The notes: a model not told the origin generated them from the sequence alone. A stretch of DNA of 64,000 bases from Mariniphaga sp. (GCA_024636975.1 JAGXGA010000061.1:186001-250000); one strand, 5' to 3'. Numbered from the stretch's first letter, positions 54,172 to 63,541 are shown. Numbers and translations: made by a program.

Positions 54172-54885
54172 ATGGATAAAATAAAAGAACTTGCAAAAAT
54201 GATCGACCACTCGATTCTTCATCCTACAATGACCGATGAAGATTTGCGGAGGGAATGCGAAGTGGCGAAAAAATACGATGTAGCATCGGTTTGTGTTAAA
54301 CCCTATGCAGTGAAACAGGCTGTTGAACTATTGAAGGGTTCAGACGTGCTTGTGGGTTGTGTCATTGGTTTTCCTGCAGGCAATTCTGCCGTAGCAGTAA
54401 AAGTGTTTGAAACCGAAACGGCATGTAACGACGGGGCGGTGGAAATCGATATGGTTATAAATATTGGCAAAGCGTTGCAGGGTGACTGGGCTTATATTGA
54501 GGAAGAAATTGGCGCCGTTACTAAAACCTGCCACGAAAACAATTCAATTGTTAAAGTGATTTTTGAGACCGACTATGTAAACAAAAAAGAAGACATTGTT
54601 AATCTGTGTAAGATTTGCACCAAAGTGGGTGCCGATTATGTTAAAACCTCATCGGGGTTTGGCTTTGTAAAAGGCGGTGATGGGAAATATGCATATACCG
54701 GTGCTACCATTCCCGATCTTGAACTGATGAAACAAAGCGTGGGACCGGGAGTTAAAGTTAAAGCCGCCGGAGGTGTACGCTCGCTCGATGGATTGATTGA
54801 AGTACAGGAAGCAGGTTGCAGCAGGTGCGGTGCAACAGCCACCATAGCTATACTGGAAGAGGCAAAAGTAAGGTTTGGTGGTTGA
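54172..54885 (+). CDS. deoC: Deoxyribose-phosphate aldolase
   Basis: 237-aa enzyme that cleaves 2-deoxyribose-5-phosphate to glyceraldehyde-3-phosphate and acetaldehyde in deoxynucleoside breakdown. The Schiff-base lysine is Lys158 (DYVKTSSGF); Asp93 (EIDMVINIG) and VKAAGGVRSLDG complete the barrel active site. It follows the serine hydrolase by 11 bases and is followed by a strong terminator. No nucleoside phosphorylase gene is visible nearby. Confidence 0.95.
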   Translation: MDKIKELAKMIDHSILHPTMTDEDLRRECEVAKKYDVASVCVKPYAVKQAVELLKGSDVLVGCVIGFPAGNSAVAVKVFETETACNDGAVEIDMVINIGKALQGDWAYIEEEIGAVTKTCHENNSIVKVIFETDYVNKKEDIVNLCKICTKVGADYVKTSSGFGFVKGGDGKYAYTGATIPDLELMKQSVGPGVKVKAAGGVRSLDGLIEVQEAGCSRCGATATIAILEEAKVRFGG

Positions 54886-54990
54886 TTAGAACAAAAAGCA
54901 GTATTTTAATCTACCAGTAATGAATAATAATTTTGGCATTAAATACATTACCATCAAAGCTATAGAATGATGCTATTGTTATGCTGACAT

Positions 54991-55021
54991 AGCTGCCTTA
55001 TTTGCAGGGCAGCTTTTTTTT
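54991..55021 (+). terminator. Intrinsic terminator after deoC
   Basis: A 7-bp perfect stem AGCTGCC/GGCAGCT (54991-54997 and 55008-55014), with a 10-base loop, is followed by a run of eight Ts. It lies about 105 bases after deoC and ends the serine hydrolase-deoC transcript. An upstream in-frame start for the next gene at 55002 would fall inside it, which argues against that start. Confidence 0.85.
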
Positions 55022-55064
55022 ACTAATATTAACCTTTTATTTGATTGCCAAAAAATTAGTTAAC

Positions 55065-58000
55065 ATGAAGAAATTTTACTCTGGAAATATTCTATTCCTA
55101 CTTTTATCAGTATTAACAAGTGGCCTGCTTTCAGCACAAACAGGCCCCTCTTCTGCCGGTCAGGATTCTCTGAATGTTTTTATCGGTTCAGGAGTCAATC
55201 AGTTGCTGATACCTGTACCTGACTCCCTGGCTTCGGAAAATATTCAGCCGGAAGTTGTTTCATCTGATACTGAATTATTGGAAATCATTGAAGTGGATTA
55301 TACTTCCGGACAATCATTTGCGGTGGTAACTGTGGAGGAAAAAGATGCACCCGGGGTGGTTAACCTAACATTAAACCTTAATTTTGAGGGAGAAAGTGTA
55401 CCCCTAGTTTTCGAAGTTCATATTGTGCCATACAGTAATCCGGGAATGGTATTTGAAATTCATGATATCGTTTTCTGGCAGGAGGCTATACCGTTAGATG
55501 GGGTGCCTGTTTATGAGACTGTGACAACGAACTCAGCAGGGCCATACAACCAGCTAAATTATGATGAAATTCCCTTAACAGTAAATATGGATTGTTCCGG
55601 GACAGTTTGTACAGGCCACGATTTTTACACCTCCTTTTACAGAGGATATCTTATACCACCTGCCGACGGTACCTACCATTTTTATATGCGTTCGGCCGAT
55701 AACCATACTTTCTGGATAAGTCCAAATGCAAATTTTAATGATGCCGAAGCAATTGTTGCCCGTAGCAATAACTATGGCAAAATAGGATCAGAAATCGGAA
55801 ACAATACAACAAAGTCGGAACCGGTAACTTTAGAAGCAGGAAAAGTTTATGCCATTTATGCCACTCAATGGACTATTCATTCAACCTATGGAGGGATCAT
55901 GTGGGATGGACCGGGCATAGAAAGGCAATACATACCCGGTGAAAATTTAATGCCAACATATGACATTGACAAGCCTTCAGCACCAGCCAATCTTGATTAT
56001 GTATGGCGTTCTTCAGCGAGCTTTTTGGTTGACTGGAGTCCTTCAACTGACGGGACTATTGTTTCGGGATATAATATTTATGTAAATGGTATACGCATAA
56101 ATGAGGATCTAATCAGCGAAACATCCTACAGAGCTGAAGGCATGGCTGAAGAAACTACCTATTACCTGGCAGCAACTGCAGTTGACCAGTCGGGAAATGA
56201 ATCATTTATCAGCAACATACTTGAAGTTGAAACCTATCAGAGCGATTCGGTACCCCCATTGCCACCACAGCAACTGGTTGTTTTGGAAGCAACCAGTCTG
56301 GCTTTACAAATTAGCTGGAGCGGAGCTTCAGACACTGAAACAGAAGTTATCGGTTATAACCTCTATATTAATGATGTCCTGTACAATACTGAAGATTTAA
56401 TCTATAACGACAGTATTATAATCCACAATCTGGCTCCTGAGACTGAATATCTTCTTACTTTGGAATCGGTTGATGCCGGTATGAATGTTTCTGAAAAGAG
56501 TGAACAATTTATTGTTGCAACTTTAGCATTCGATCCAACCGGACCCGGGTTAGGTGAACAGGTTGGCAAAGTGATAGTTTATAATCAGAATACCTCCTGG
56601 AATGAAGGTATCGGGTTGAACGGTCCATACGAAAATGGTGATATGGTAAATAATGCCACAGTCAGGGAGCTTGTAAAAGATTTTGAAGCAGGTGCCATAA
56701 GATGGGGCGCCATTTCTGCAAACTCAAAATCATTTCAGGGCTCGGTTGGTAGCGGCAAATCAAACACTTATGCTAAAATGCTAAACCTGGCAAATGAAAT
56801 TGATGCCCGTTTTGCCCTTACTGTCGGCGTTCAGAATGGAATTGACTATCGCACCGATCCCAATACCTTCCTGCATTTACTGGAATATCTTGCAGGAGAT
56901 GCATCTACCACATGGGGAGCAGTGCGTGCTTCGGAAGGATTTACCGAACCTTTGCTTCAGCAGGGAAAAGGAATTCTTTTGGAATTTGGAAACGAAGTCT
57001 GGGGTGCAGCAGCTCATGATGCGGAAATCGGCTCCGACTATGCTGCCTATGCCAGATGGGTTAGGGAGATGTCTGATGTAGTGCGCTCTTCACCCTATTA
57101 CGATCCGGAAAAAATTATAATGGTTTACAGTGGCAGATACCCCCATCCCGACAGCAGTTATGGGGTGAATACCAAGGTTCTTACCGGCGACAAGGGGCAC
57201 GTAGAAAGTCTTGGTGTTTCCGGATACCTTGGAGGAAACCTTTCCTACGATCCTGAAATTCCTAAAGGGAAATCGGAGCTTGACTATTACAAGAACGGTA
57301 TTGCCATGTCAAGAAAAAACATGGAAGGTTTTGTACTCACCATGAAAGAGATGTTCAGCCTTACAGGAACCCTTAAAACTTTTTACCTGTACGAATCAAA
57401 TATGACGACCACTTCTTACAACGGAAGGTTCGGACAGGCTATTGTAATGACTGATTACCTTGCCAACTCTATGAATTACGGATCAATTGTGCCCAGTGTT
57501 TTTCACCTTACAGGCGGACAGTGGAGAATTACCCAACCGGCTGAAAACTACAATAAATTGCCATTGTACTATACCGGGCAGTTCTTTAACCGGTTTTGCA
57601 AGGGGCATATATTGGAAACAGAATTTATTTCAAACAGCATACTGACCAATTCTGACGGACAGACTATTAATTATGATGCTGTTGGAACGTATGCTTTTAA
57701 TAATGGGGAAAACTTTAGCATCTTGTTAATCAACAGAGACTTTGAGAACGAGTTTACATTGCAGCTGGAATTACCCGAGGGTATTCATATCAACGATGAA
57801 GCAATGATGTATACCATATGGGAAGATGATTTCAGTTCATTTATAACTAATATTGATTCAGTGTCAGTTACCCTGTCAGATGATTTGCTGGTGCAGGTTC
57901 CAAAACATGCAATGGTAATTATTTCAATGCAGGGAGAAGATCCGGGATATGAGCAGTTACCGCTGGGATATTACGATCGCATACGGCCCGACAGTCTTAA

Positions 58001-58550
58001 AATTACTTCTGACCGTAACTTCATTATCAGTAACGATGGCGGAACTGATATTATCCGCACAGTGATTTTGCCTTCAGATGCTTTCAGCACTGCAGCCGTG
58101 ATTGATGTGATTGAAAACACAACTGAAAGCACTTTAAATCCTTTGTCTGGTGGCCGGCTTTATATAAAAGGATCAGGCATCTGTGGTGACGAAGGATACA
58201 TACGAATTCACGTTTATGCAGCCGACAACCATGAATTAAGTGATACTGTAACGGTGCAGGTAACAAATCAGGGCATTAATTGTCCGGTTACCAGCTCAGA
58301 ATTAATTGATCTGGAAGGCGGAAATCTGTTTCATCCAAACCCTGTAAAAGAAATATTATACATGAACAAAAACCTCGATAACCGGTGTTATATTCAGCTG
58401 TTTGACGATGCCGGCAGGGTAATTTATCAAAATTACCTGAACAAAGGTTATGAAATTCCTGTGAGTGCTTTACAACCGGGAATGTATGTTATTTCGGTGC
58501 TTAAGCCCGATGGAAAATATATATCAGATAAAATTCTCAAACAAAACTAA
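55065..58550 (+). CDS. T9SS-secreted multidomain protein with PA14, FN3 and GH-A-like domains
   Basis: 1161-aa secreted protein. After the signal peptide (about 1-26) comes a beta domain, then a PA14-like carbohydrate-binding domain (about 150-300: GTYHFYMRSADNHTFWIS, LEAGKVYAIYATQWT), two fibronectin type III domains (about 305-490), then a TIM-barrel-like catalytic region (about 500-900). EFGNEVWG gives Glu644 as acid/base candidate and FYLYESN gives Glu777 as nucleophile candidate, as in clan GH-A; the family may be arabinofuranosidase-like. The end (LFHPNPVKEILYMNKN ... GMYVISVLKPDGKYISDKILKQN) is a T9SS sorting domain. I chose ATG 55065 because it begins the signal peptide. Confidence 0.8.
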   Translation: MKKFYSGNILFLLLSVLTSGLLSAQTGPSSAGQDSLNVFIGSGVNQLLIPVPDSLASENIQPEVVSSDTELLEIIEVDYTSGQSFAVVTVEEKDAPGVVNLTLNLNFEGESVPLVFEVHIVPYSNPGMVFEIHDIVFWQEAIPLDGVPVYETVTTNSAGPYNQLNYDEIPLTVNMDCSGTVCTGHDFYTSFYRGYLIPPADGTYHFYMRSADNHTFWISPNANFNDAEAIVARSNNYGKIGSEIGNNTTKSEPVTLEAGKVYAIYATQWTIHSTYGGIMWDGPGIERQYIPGENLMPTYDIDKPSAPANLDYVWRSSASFLVDWSPSTDGTIVSGYNIYVNGIRINEDLISETSYRAEGMAEETTYYLAATAVDQSGNESFISNILEVETYQSDSVPPLPPQQLVVLEATSLALQISWSGASDTETEVIGYNLYINDVLYNTEDLIYNDSIIIHNLAPETEYLLTLESVDAGMNVSEKSEQFIVATLAFDPTGPGLGEQVGKVIVYNQNTSWNEGIGLNGPYENGDMVNNATVRELVKDFEAGAIRWGAISANSKSFQGSVGSGKSNTYAKMLNLANEIDARFALTVGVQNGIDYRTDPNTFLHLLEYLAGDASTTWGAVRASEGFTEPLLQQGKGILLEFGNEVWGAAAHDAEIGSDYAAYARWVREMSDVVRSSPYYDPEKIIMVYSGRYPHPDSSYGVNTKVLTGDKGHVESLGVSGYLGGNLSYDPEIPKGKSELDYYKNGIAMSRKNMEGFVLTMKEMFSLTGTLKTFYLYESNMTTTSYNGRFGQAIVMTDYLANSMNYGSIVPSVFHLTGGQWRITQPAENYNKLPLYYTGQFFNRFCKGHILETEFISNSILTNSDGQTINYDAVGTYAFNNGENFSILLINRDFENEFTLQLELPEGIHINDEAMMYTIWEDDFSSFITNIDSVSVTLSDDLLVQVPKHAMVIISMQGEDPGYEQLPLGYYDRIRPDSLKITSDRNFIISNDGGTDIIRTVILPSDAFSTAAVIDVIENTTESTLNPLSGGRLYIKGSGICGDEGYIRIHVYAADNHELSDTVTVQVTNQGINCPVTSSELIDLEGGNLFHPNPVKEILYMNKNLDNRCYIQLFDDAGRVIYQNYLNKGYEIPVSALQPGMYVISVLKPDGKYISDKILKQN

Positions 58551-58653
58551 TAAGAAAAGAAATTCGAAAAGGGGGGATTTTAAGGACAATTGACAATTCT
58601 TTACCTGAAAACAGGAGAACTTGTAAAAAGGGGTTACAAATTCTTAAGAAATT

Positions 58654-59019
58654 TTAGCGGGAAGATACCACCAGCTTTTTGACAATACTTTTGTTTTCAA
58701 ATGATTTAACCCTGACAAAGTATATTCCACTTGGTACATTTTCAAGGGGCAATTCATATTTAGAAGTACCAAAATCCATTTTACGATAAACTACCTCTTT
58801 CCCGGCAATATTAATCAAACGAACCTCTGAAATTTCTCCTGTGTTCATTTCAAGGGTTACCTTTCCGGTTTCTGCAGGATTAGGATATACTTTCAGTTCA
58901 TTCTGGGTGGAATCGATACGGACAGCACCATCCTGCAACCCATCAAAATAGCCGGGTACTCCGGCAAATGCAGCCAAAATAAATGATGAAAATATAGTTA
59001 AGAGTAAAATTTTTTTCAT
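58654..59019 (-). CDS. Small T9SS type A sorting-domain protein
   Basis: 121 aa: signal peptide (about 1-19), a linker of about 20 residues (VPGYFDGLQDGAVRIDSTQN), then a T9SS type A sorting domain from about 43 to the end (LKVYPNPAETGKVTLEMN ... VRLINIAGKEVV ... LENVPSGIYFVRVKS). Nearly the whole mature protein is a sorting tag with no cargo. It may be a real small surface protein or a remnant of a larger gene. It faces the large T9SS protein 103 bases away. The ATG at 59019 fits the signal peptide; an upstream start at 59055 would add 12 residues before it. Confidence 0.8.
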   Translation of the reverse strand: MKKILLLTIFSSFILAAFAGVPGYFDGLQDGAVRIDSTQNELKVYPNPAETGKVTLEMNTGEISEVRLINIAGKEVVYRKMDFGTSKYELPLENVPSGIYFVRVKSFENKSIVKKLVVSSR

Positions 59020-59067
59020 GATTAAAAAGTTACTGTTTTTTGTAATAACATGCAAATAATATGCCCT

Positions 59068-59805
59068 TTATTTAAGCAGCAATTCGGCTGTCTGCAAATC
59101 TGCAGGTGTATCAATACCAATGCTTTGGAAATTTGTCACTGCGGTTTTAATTGAATATCCATTTTCGAGCCAGCGCAATTGTTCGAGCGATTCAGCCTTT
59201 TCAAGCTTCCCTGGAGCAAGCCCGGTAATCTTTTGCAACACCTCTTTGGTATAGGCATACATTCCAATATGAGACCAAAACTGATGATACAAATGCCATT
59301 TGCCTTCTTTTTCTCCTCTTACATATGGAACCGGCGACCGGCTGAAGTACAATGCGTAGTTGTTATTATCGAGCACTACCTTGGGCCGGTTAGGATTAAA
59401 GAGTTCATCTGCATTATCAATTTCCCTGATAAGGGTGGCAATTTTGGTTTCCGCATCGAAACACGACCTCAATTGTTCAAGCTGTTCGGCTCTGACAAAA
59501 GGTTCATCCCCCTGTACATTAATCACAGCATCAAAATTAACATTCTGCTCCAGTAATTTGGCAGCTTCGGCGCAACGATCGGTGCCACTCTTATGTGTTG
59601 AATGAGTAAAAACGGCTTTACCACCGAATGATACAACGGCATCATGTATTCGTTCATCATCGGTAGCTACCCACACATCCTCAATTGCTCGTGCCGAATT
59701 TTCATAAACCCACTGAATTACAGGTTTTCCACCAAGAAGAGCAAGTGGTTTACCAGGGAAACGGGTAGATTGAAAACGTGCTGGTATTATAACTATAAAT
59801 TTCAT
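59068..59805 (-). CDS. kdsB: 3-deoxy-manno-octulosonate cytidylyltransferase
   Basis: 245-aa cytoplasmic enzyme that activates KDO with CTP for lipopolysaccharide core synthesis. The nucleotidyltransferase fold shows IIPARFQSTRFPGKPLALL, VWVATDDERI, THSTHKSGTDRCAE and NVQGDEPFVRAEQL. The ATG at 59805 begins the conserved KFIVIIPAR and is preferred to 59838. It lies 48 bases upstream of the small T9SS gene and is probably co-transcribed with it. Confidence 0.95.
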   Translation of the reverse strand: MKFIVIIPARFQSTRFPGKPLALLGGKPVIQWVYENSARAIEDVWVATDDERIHDAVVSFGGKAVFTHSTHKSGTDRCAEAAKLLEQNVNFDAVINVQGDEPFVRAEQLEQLRSCFDAETKIATLIREIDNADELFNPNRPKVVLDNNNYALYFSRSPVPYVRGEKEGKWHLYHQFWSHIGMYAYTKEVLQKITGLAPGKLEKAESLEQLRWLENGYSIKTAVTNFQSIGIDTPADLQTAELLLK

Positions 59806-60171
59806 ATGATTAATATTGTTTGTTTTCAAAGGTATCATATGCCAGCCTTTTACGGCAGGCAGGGAATTCGCATGAAAGTTTAAATCATCAACAATTGATG
59901 CGACAGATTGCTCATGCTCATTTCATGCAAATTTTTTAATTAATACAAGTGTAAATATAACCAATATAGAAATCGGCAGGATTGCAGAATAAAAAATTAA
60001 CAATTAATAAAATAAAAAAGGTTAAACAAAATACCAAATAGAACATTGCCATTGAAAAATTGTAAATTTGAGGCCTGAAACAAGCCGTGTACGATTTTTT
60101 CTAATATGAATCTGCAAGGCCTGTTTCATTAAATTCCCGCCTGAGTAAAAGCATTAACAGGCGAAAGAACG
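59806..60171. other. 366-bp divergent intergenic region
   Basis: No gene was seen. The region separates kdsB on the minus strand from the sigma-54 regulator on the plus strand. It holds a -7 box candidate TAAATTTG (60063-60070) and an 11-base hairpin in the regulator leader (60076-60128). Confidence 0.7.
60063..60128 (+). promoter_or_regulatory. -7 box and leader hairpin of the sigma-54 regulator gene
   Basis: TAAATTTG (60063-60070) matches the Bacteroidota -7 box. Just after it TGAAACAAGCC (60076-60086) pairs with GGCCTGTTTCA (60118-60128), 10 of 11 bases, around a 31-base loop. The leader of about 95 bases before the ATG could thus carry a 5' hairpin. No -33 element was recognised. Confidence 0.4.
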
Positions 60172-61407
60172 ATGAAAATGGATATTCAGGATTTAAAACA
60201 ACGATTTGAAATAATAGGAAATTCGTCAGGATTGCACAGGGCCATTGAAGTTGCAGTGCAGGTGGCTCCGACTGACCTTTCGGTTTTGATAACCGGTGAA
60301 AGTGGCACAGGGAAAGAAGTCTTTCCGCAGATAATTCATCAGTTTTCGACCCGTAAACACGGTAAATATGTTGCAGTAAACTGTGGCGCCATCCCTGAAG
60401 GAACCATCGATTCAGAGTTATTCGGCCATGAAAAAGGCTCATTTACAGGCGCCTTTTCTGAAAGAAAAGGTTATTTTCAGGAAGCTGATGAAGGGACTAT
60501 TTTTCTGGACGAAATCGGTGAGCTGCCACTGGCCACACAGGTTCGTCTGTTAAGGGTACTCGAAACCGGTGAGTTCATGAGGGTTGGTTCCTCAAAAGTA
60601 TTGAAATCAAATGTACGGGTGATTGCCGCAACCAATCTGGATATTCCCAAAGCAATTGAGGAAGGAAAATTCAGGGAAGATTTGTATTACAGGTTAAATA
60701 CGGTACCGATCCACATCCTGCCACTGCGCCAGAGGCCGGAAGATATCCATCTGCTCTTTCGGAAGTTCACGCGAGATTTTGCTGAAAAATACCAGATGCC
60801 GCCATTACGCCTGGATGAAGATGCCCGAATTCTGCTGGAAAATTACAGGTGGCCGGGAAACGTCCGGCAGTTGAAAAACATTACCGAGCAAATATCGATA
60901 ATTGAACAGAATCGTGATATTACTGCCGATATATTGCAGCGGTACCTACCTGCCATTTCAACTAAAAATCTTCCTGCATTATTTAATCATCCAGAAGATA
61001 AAAACTATTCTACCGAAAGGGAAATACTTTATAAAATCCTTTTTGATATGAAGCGTGATGTGAACGAGCTTAAAAAGCTGGTACTTGATTTGATGGAGAA
61101 CCGCGATTACCAGATTTCGGTTGATCAGGAACGTATGATCCAGAACCTTTATGATGGGGAAGAAATAAATTTATCGACTAACGAAAAGCTGCCAAAACCT
61201 GTGCATTATAAAGATTTCGATCGGAAAAATATTCAGGATACGGAGGAAGTGGTAGAGGAATCATTACTGCTCGAAGACAAGGAGATTGAACTGATAACCA
61301 AGGCACTCGAAAAGCATCATGGCAAAAGAAAATATGCAGCTAACGAGCTTGGCATATCAGAAAGAACACTTTACCGTAAAATTAAAGAACACAATATAAA
61401 AGGCTGA
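60172..61407 (+). CDS. Sigma-54-dependent transcriptional activator without receiver domain
   Basis: 411-aa DNA-binding activator of RNA polymerase with sigma-54. It begins almost directly with the AAA+ domain: Walker A GESGTGKEV (42-50), the GSFTGA loop (89-94) that contacts sigma-54, FLDEIGELP as Walker B and NVRVIAATNLDI. A linker with an acidic stretch (about 350-365) and a Fis-type helix-turn-helix (about 370-408) end it. No N-terminal receiver, PAS or GAF domain exists, so its signal input is unknown. It is 3 bases before lptE, starting an envelope operon. Confidence 0.93.
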   Translation: MKMDIQDLKQRFEIIGNSSGLHRAIEVAVQVAPTDLSVLITGESGTGKEVFPQIIHQFSTRKHGKYVAVNCGAIPEGTIDSELFGHEKGSFTGAFSERKGYFQEADEGTIFLDEIGELPLATQVRLLRVLETGEFMRVGSSKVLKSNVRVIAATNLDIPKAIEEGKFREDLYYRLNTVPIHILPLRQRPEDIHLLFRKFTRDFAEKYQMPPLRLDEDARILLENYRWPGNVRQLKNITEQISIIEQNRDITADILQRYLPAISTKNLPALFNHPEDKNYSTEREILYKILFDMKRDVNELKKLVLDLMENRDYQISVDQERMIQNLYDGEEINLSTNEKLPKPVHYKDFDRKNIQDTEEVVEESLLLEDKEIELITKALEKHHGKRKYAANELGISERTLYRKIKEHNIKG

Positions 61408-61410
61408 AAG

Positions 61411-61926
61411 ATGCTCAAAAAATCACTCATTCTGTTTATAATAACATTTCTCATATCAGGAACTTTCAACTCCTGCAAAATAGGATACTCTTTTACCGGG
61501 GCAAACATTTCACCTGCTGTAAAAACTTTTTCAGTATATTATTTCCCCAACCGGGCCCGGCTGGTAAACCCAACACTCAGTCAGTCGTTCACAGAGGCGC
61601 TTCGCGAAAAACTGCAGCGACAGACGTCGCTTAATGAACTAGCCGAAGACGGCGATCTGATATTTGAAGGCCAGATTACCGGTTATGAGGTGCGGCCAAT
61701 GGCTATTCAAAAAGAAGATTTGGCCGCTTTAAGCCGGCTGACCATTACGATCAGGGTTAAATATACGAACAGCATCGACCCGGAACAAAACGTCGACAGG
61801 TCTTTTTCAGCTTTCGAAGATTTCGACAGCTCAAGTACATTGGCAGATGTAGAAGATGGCCTTGTACCTGAAATTATTACCAAAATCACTGAAGATATTT
61901 TTAACGCAACCCTGGCCAACTGGTAA
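61411..61926 (+). CDS. lptE: LPS assembly lipoprotein LptE
   Basis: 171-aa lipoprotein with the lipobox ending in Cys22 (TFNSCKIGYSF), which would be lipidated at the outer membrane. It fits LptE, the plug partner of LptD in lipopolysaccharide insertion: NPTLSQSFTEALREKLQRQT, then LIFEGQITGYEVRP. No lptD is in the window. It lies 3 bases after the sigma-54 regulator and 3 bases before the TPR-like gene, so the four genes to secG form one operon. Confidence 0.87.
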   Translation: MLKKSLILFIITFLISGTFNSCKIGYSFTGANISPAVKTFSVYYFPNRARLVNPTLSQSFTEALREKLQRQTSLNELAEDGDLIFEGQITGYEVRPMAIQKEDLAALSRLTITIRVKYTNSIDPEQNVDRSFSAFEDFDSSSTLADVEDGLVPEIITKITEDIFNATLANW

Positions 61927-61929
61927 AAG

Positions 61930-62535
61930 ATGGAGAAAGAATTATTTTATAAACTGTCCCAAAATCCCTCCAAATTAAGTCGTGATACATTGGAAGGACT
62001 CAAAAAGTTAACTGAGGATTTTCCTCAATTTCATGCAGCCTGGATGCTTTACCTGAAAAATCTTAAAGATTTAAACCACCCGGAGTTTGATGAAGCTTTA
62101 AAAAAGGCAGCTCCTATCCTTCCCGACCGGAAGCATTTATACCGATTTTTGCATTCGAAAATTGAACCTCCAGGATTAAGACAAGACAGGAATATAGCAG
62201 GAAACCCGGTTTCGGAATATACACTTGAAAAACCGGATGACGCCCATACCGGTGATAATCTCATCGATAAATTCCTTTCAACAACACATAGTCCGTTAAA
62301 GCTTAATAAGCCTTTACCCGAGAGCCAACCTTTAGCTGCTGAAAATGAAATTATTGCAAAATCGCTCACAGAAGATGAAGATCTGGTAACAGAAACATTG
62401 GCCAATATTTATACCAGACAAAAAAAATACGACAAAGCATTGGAAGCTTTTAAAAAATTATGCTTGAAATATCCGGAAAAAAATAGTTACTTTGCCACCC
62501 GAATTGAAGAGATAGAGAAATTAAAAAATATTTAA
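61930..62535 (+). CDS. TPR-like protein of unknown function
   Basis: 201-aa soluble protein without signal peptide or membrane segment. The last 45 residues (VTETLANIYTRQKKYDKALEAFKKLCLKYPEKNSYFATRIEEIEKL) are a tetratricopeptide-like helix pair. The first 100 residues are helical and match a weak TPR pattern; the middle is low in structure and rich in Pro, Glu and Ser. I do not recognise a function. Its fixed place between lptE and secG in this operon suggests a part in envelope or secretion work. Confidence 0.78.
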   Translation: MEKELFYKLSQNPSKLSRDTLEGLKKLTEDFPQFHAAWMLYLKNLKDLNHPEFDEALKKAAPILPDRKHLYRFLHSKIEPPGLRQDRNIAGNPVSEYTLEKPDDAHTGDNLIDKFLSTTHSPLKLNKPLPESQPLAAENEIIAKSLTEDEDLVTETLANIYTRQKKYDKALEAFKKLCLKYPEKNSYFATRIEEIEKLKNI

Positions 62536-62545
62536 CTGTTTTGAG

Positions 62546-62911
62546 ATGTACGTTTTAATCACTGTTTTAATATTTATCGTCTGTGTTTTGCTGGTACTGA
62601 TTGTATTGGTTCAAAATTCAAAAGGCGGAGGTTTGGCAAGTAATTTTCAGTCGTCGAACCAAATTATGGGAGTTAGGAAAACTACCGATTTTCTTGAAAA
62701 AGCAACCTGGGTATTGGCCGGTTCGCTGTTGGTGTTGTCAATTATGGGCTCGGCATTCATTCCAAGGGAAGGAGCTATGCTGGAAAGATCAAGGGTTCAG
62801 GATCAGATTGAAAATGCGGTTGATCCAACGCAGGTTCCCAATTTCCCAACAACCGTTCCTGATGTAAACGATGAAACTCCTGCTCCGGCAGCCGGAGATA
62901 CCAGCAATTAA
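62546..62911 (+). CDS. secG: Protein translocase subunit SecG
   Basis: 121-aa small inner-membrane subunit of the SecYEG channel. Two membrane segments are seen (about 2-22 and 48-68), joined by the conserved VLVQNSKGGGLASNF and by VRKTTDFLEKATW. The C-terminal tail is longer than usual and is acidic and proline-rich (residues 85-121). It closes the sigma-54 regulator-lptE-TPR-secG operon and is followed by a strong two-way terminator. Confidence 0.93.
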   Translation: MYVLITVLIFIVCVLLVLIVLVQNSKGGGLASNFQSSNQIMGVRKTTDFLEKATWVLAGSLLVLSIMGSAFIPREGAMLERSRVQDQIENAVDPTQVPNFPTTVPDVNDETPAPAAGDTSN

Positions 62912-62930
62912 TTGTACGTAAAGACATTTT

Positions 62931-62971
62931 AAAAAAGCCATTTGAAAATAAATATTTCAAATGGCTTTTTT
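62931..62971. terminator. Bidirectional intrinsic terminator between secG and aroK
   Basis: A 17-bp perfect stem with a 7-base loop (AAAAAAGCCATTTGAAA and its inverse, 62931-62947 and 62955-62971). The A-run on the left and T-run on the right make it a terminator on either strand, serving secG from the left and aroK from the right. Confidence 0.9.
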
Positions 62972-63043
62972 AGTGCTGTAAGTGTTTTAATACGGCGGCT
63001 TCCAAAATGCGATACTTACTAATACAGGTAAGGATTTCTCCTT

Positions 63044-63541
63044 TCAACTGATCATCTTCATCACCTCGTTCAAATCCACATCGGGCCTGGTGATCCGGCA
63101 TTTAGCCATGCTGTAATATACAATTCTTTTTTCGAGGGTTTCACCAATAAATTGCACAAGTTCTTCTTCTGATTTCCCTTTAATAAGCGGCCGGTCAGTT
63201 TTTGATTTAAGTAACCGGGTTGCCAGAATTTTTGGATCGATGTCCATGTAAATGGTCTTGCCTGTGCGATTCATTAATTCCATATTATCGAAGAAGCATG
63301 GGGCTCCACCTCCCGTAGCAATCACAACATCAGTAAATTCCGATAGTTCTTCCAGTGCCTTACGTTCCTTCTTACGGAATTCATCTTCACCTTCTTCGGC
63401 AAAAATCTGCGGGATTGATTTGCAGTTGCGTTCTTCAATGTATTGGTCCATATCGATAAACTGCAATCCTGCATGACTGGCAAGCTTGCGTCCCAGGGTT
63501 GATTTCCCGCACCCCATGTATCCTGTAAGGTAAATCCTCAT
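63044..63541 (-). CDS. aroK: Shikimate kinase
   Basis: 165-aa enzyme that phosphorylates shikimate in aromatic amino-acid synthesis. The P-loop GYMGCGKST (7-15), the shikimate-binding DMDQYIEE and GGGAPCF, and the LID region KTDRPLIKG are all present. A TTG at 63559 would add six residues; ATG 63541 fits the conserved MRIYLTGYMG start. Its stop is 73 bases from the two-way terminator. The next gene upstream on the same strand is parC, 53 bases away. Confidence 0.95.
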   Translation of the reverse strand: MRIYLTGYMGCGKSTLGRKLASHAGLQFIDMDQYIEERNCKSIPQIFAEEGEDEFRKKERKALEELSEFTDVVIATGGGAPCFFDNMELMNRTGKTIYMDIDPKILATRLLKSKTDRPLIKGKSEEELVQFIGETLEKRIVYYSMAKCRITRPDVDLNEVMKMIS

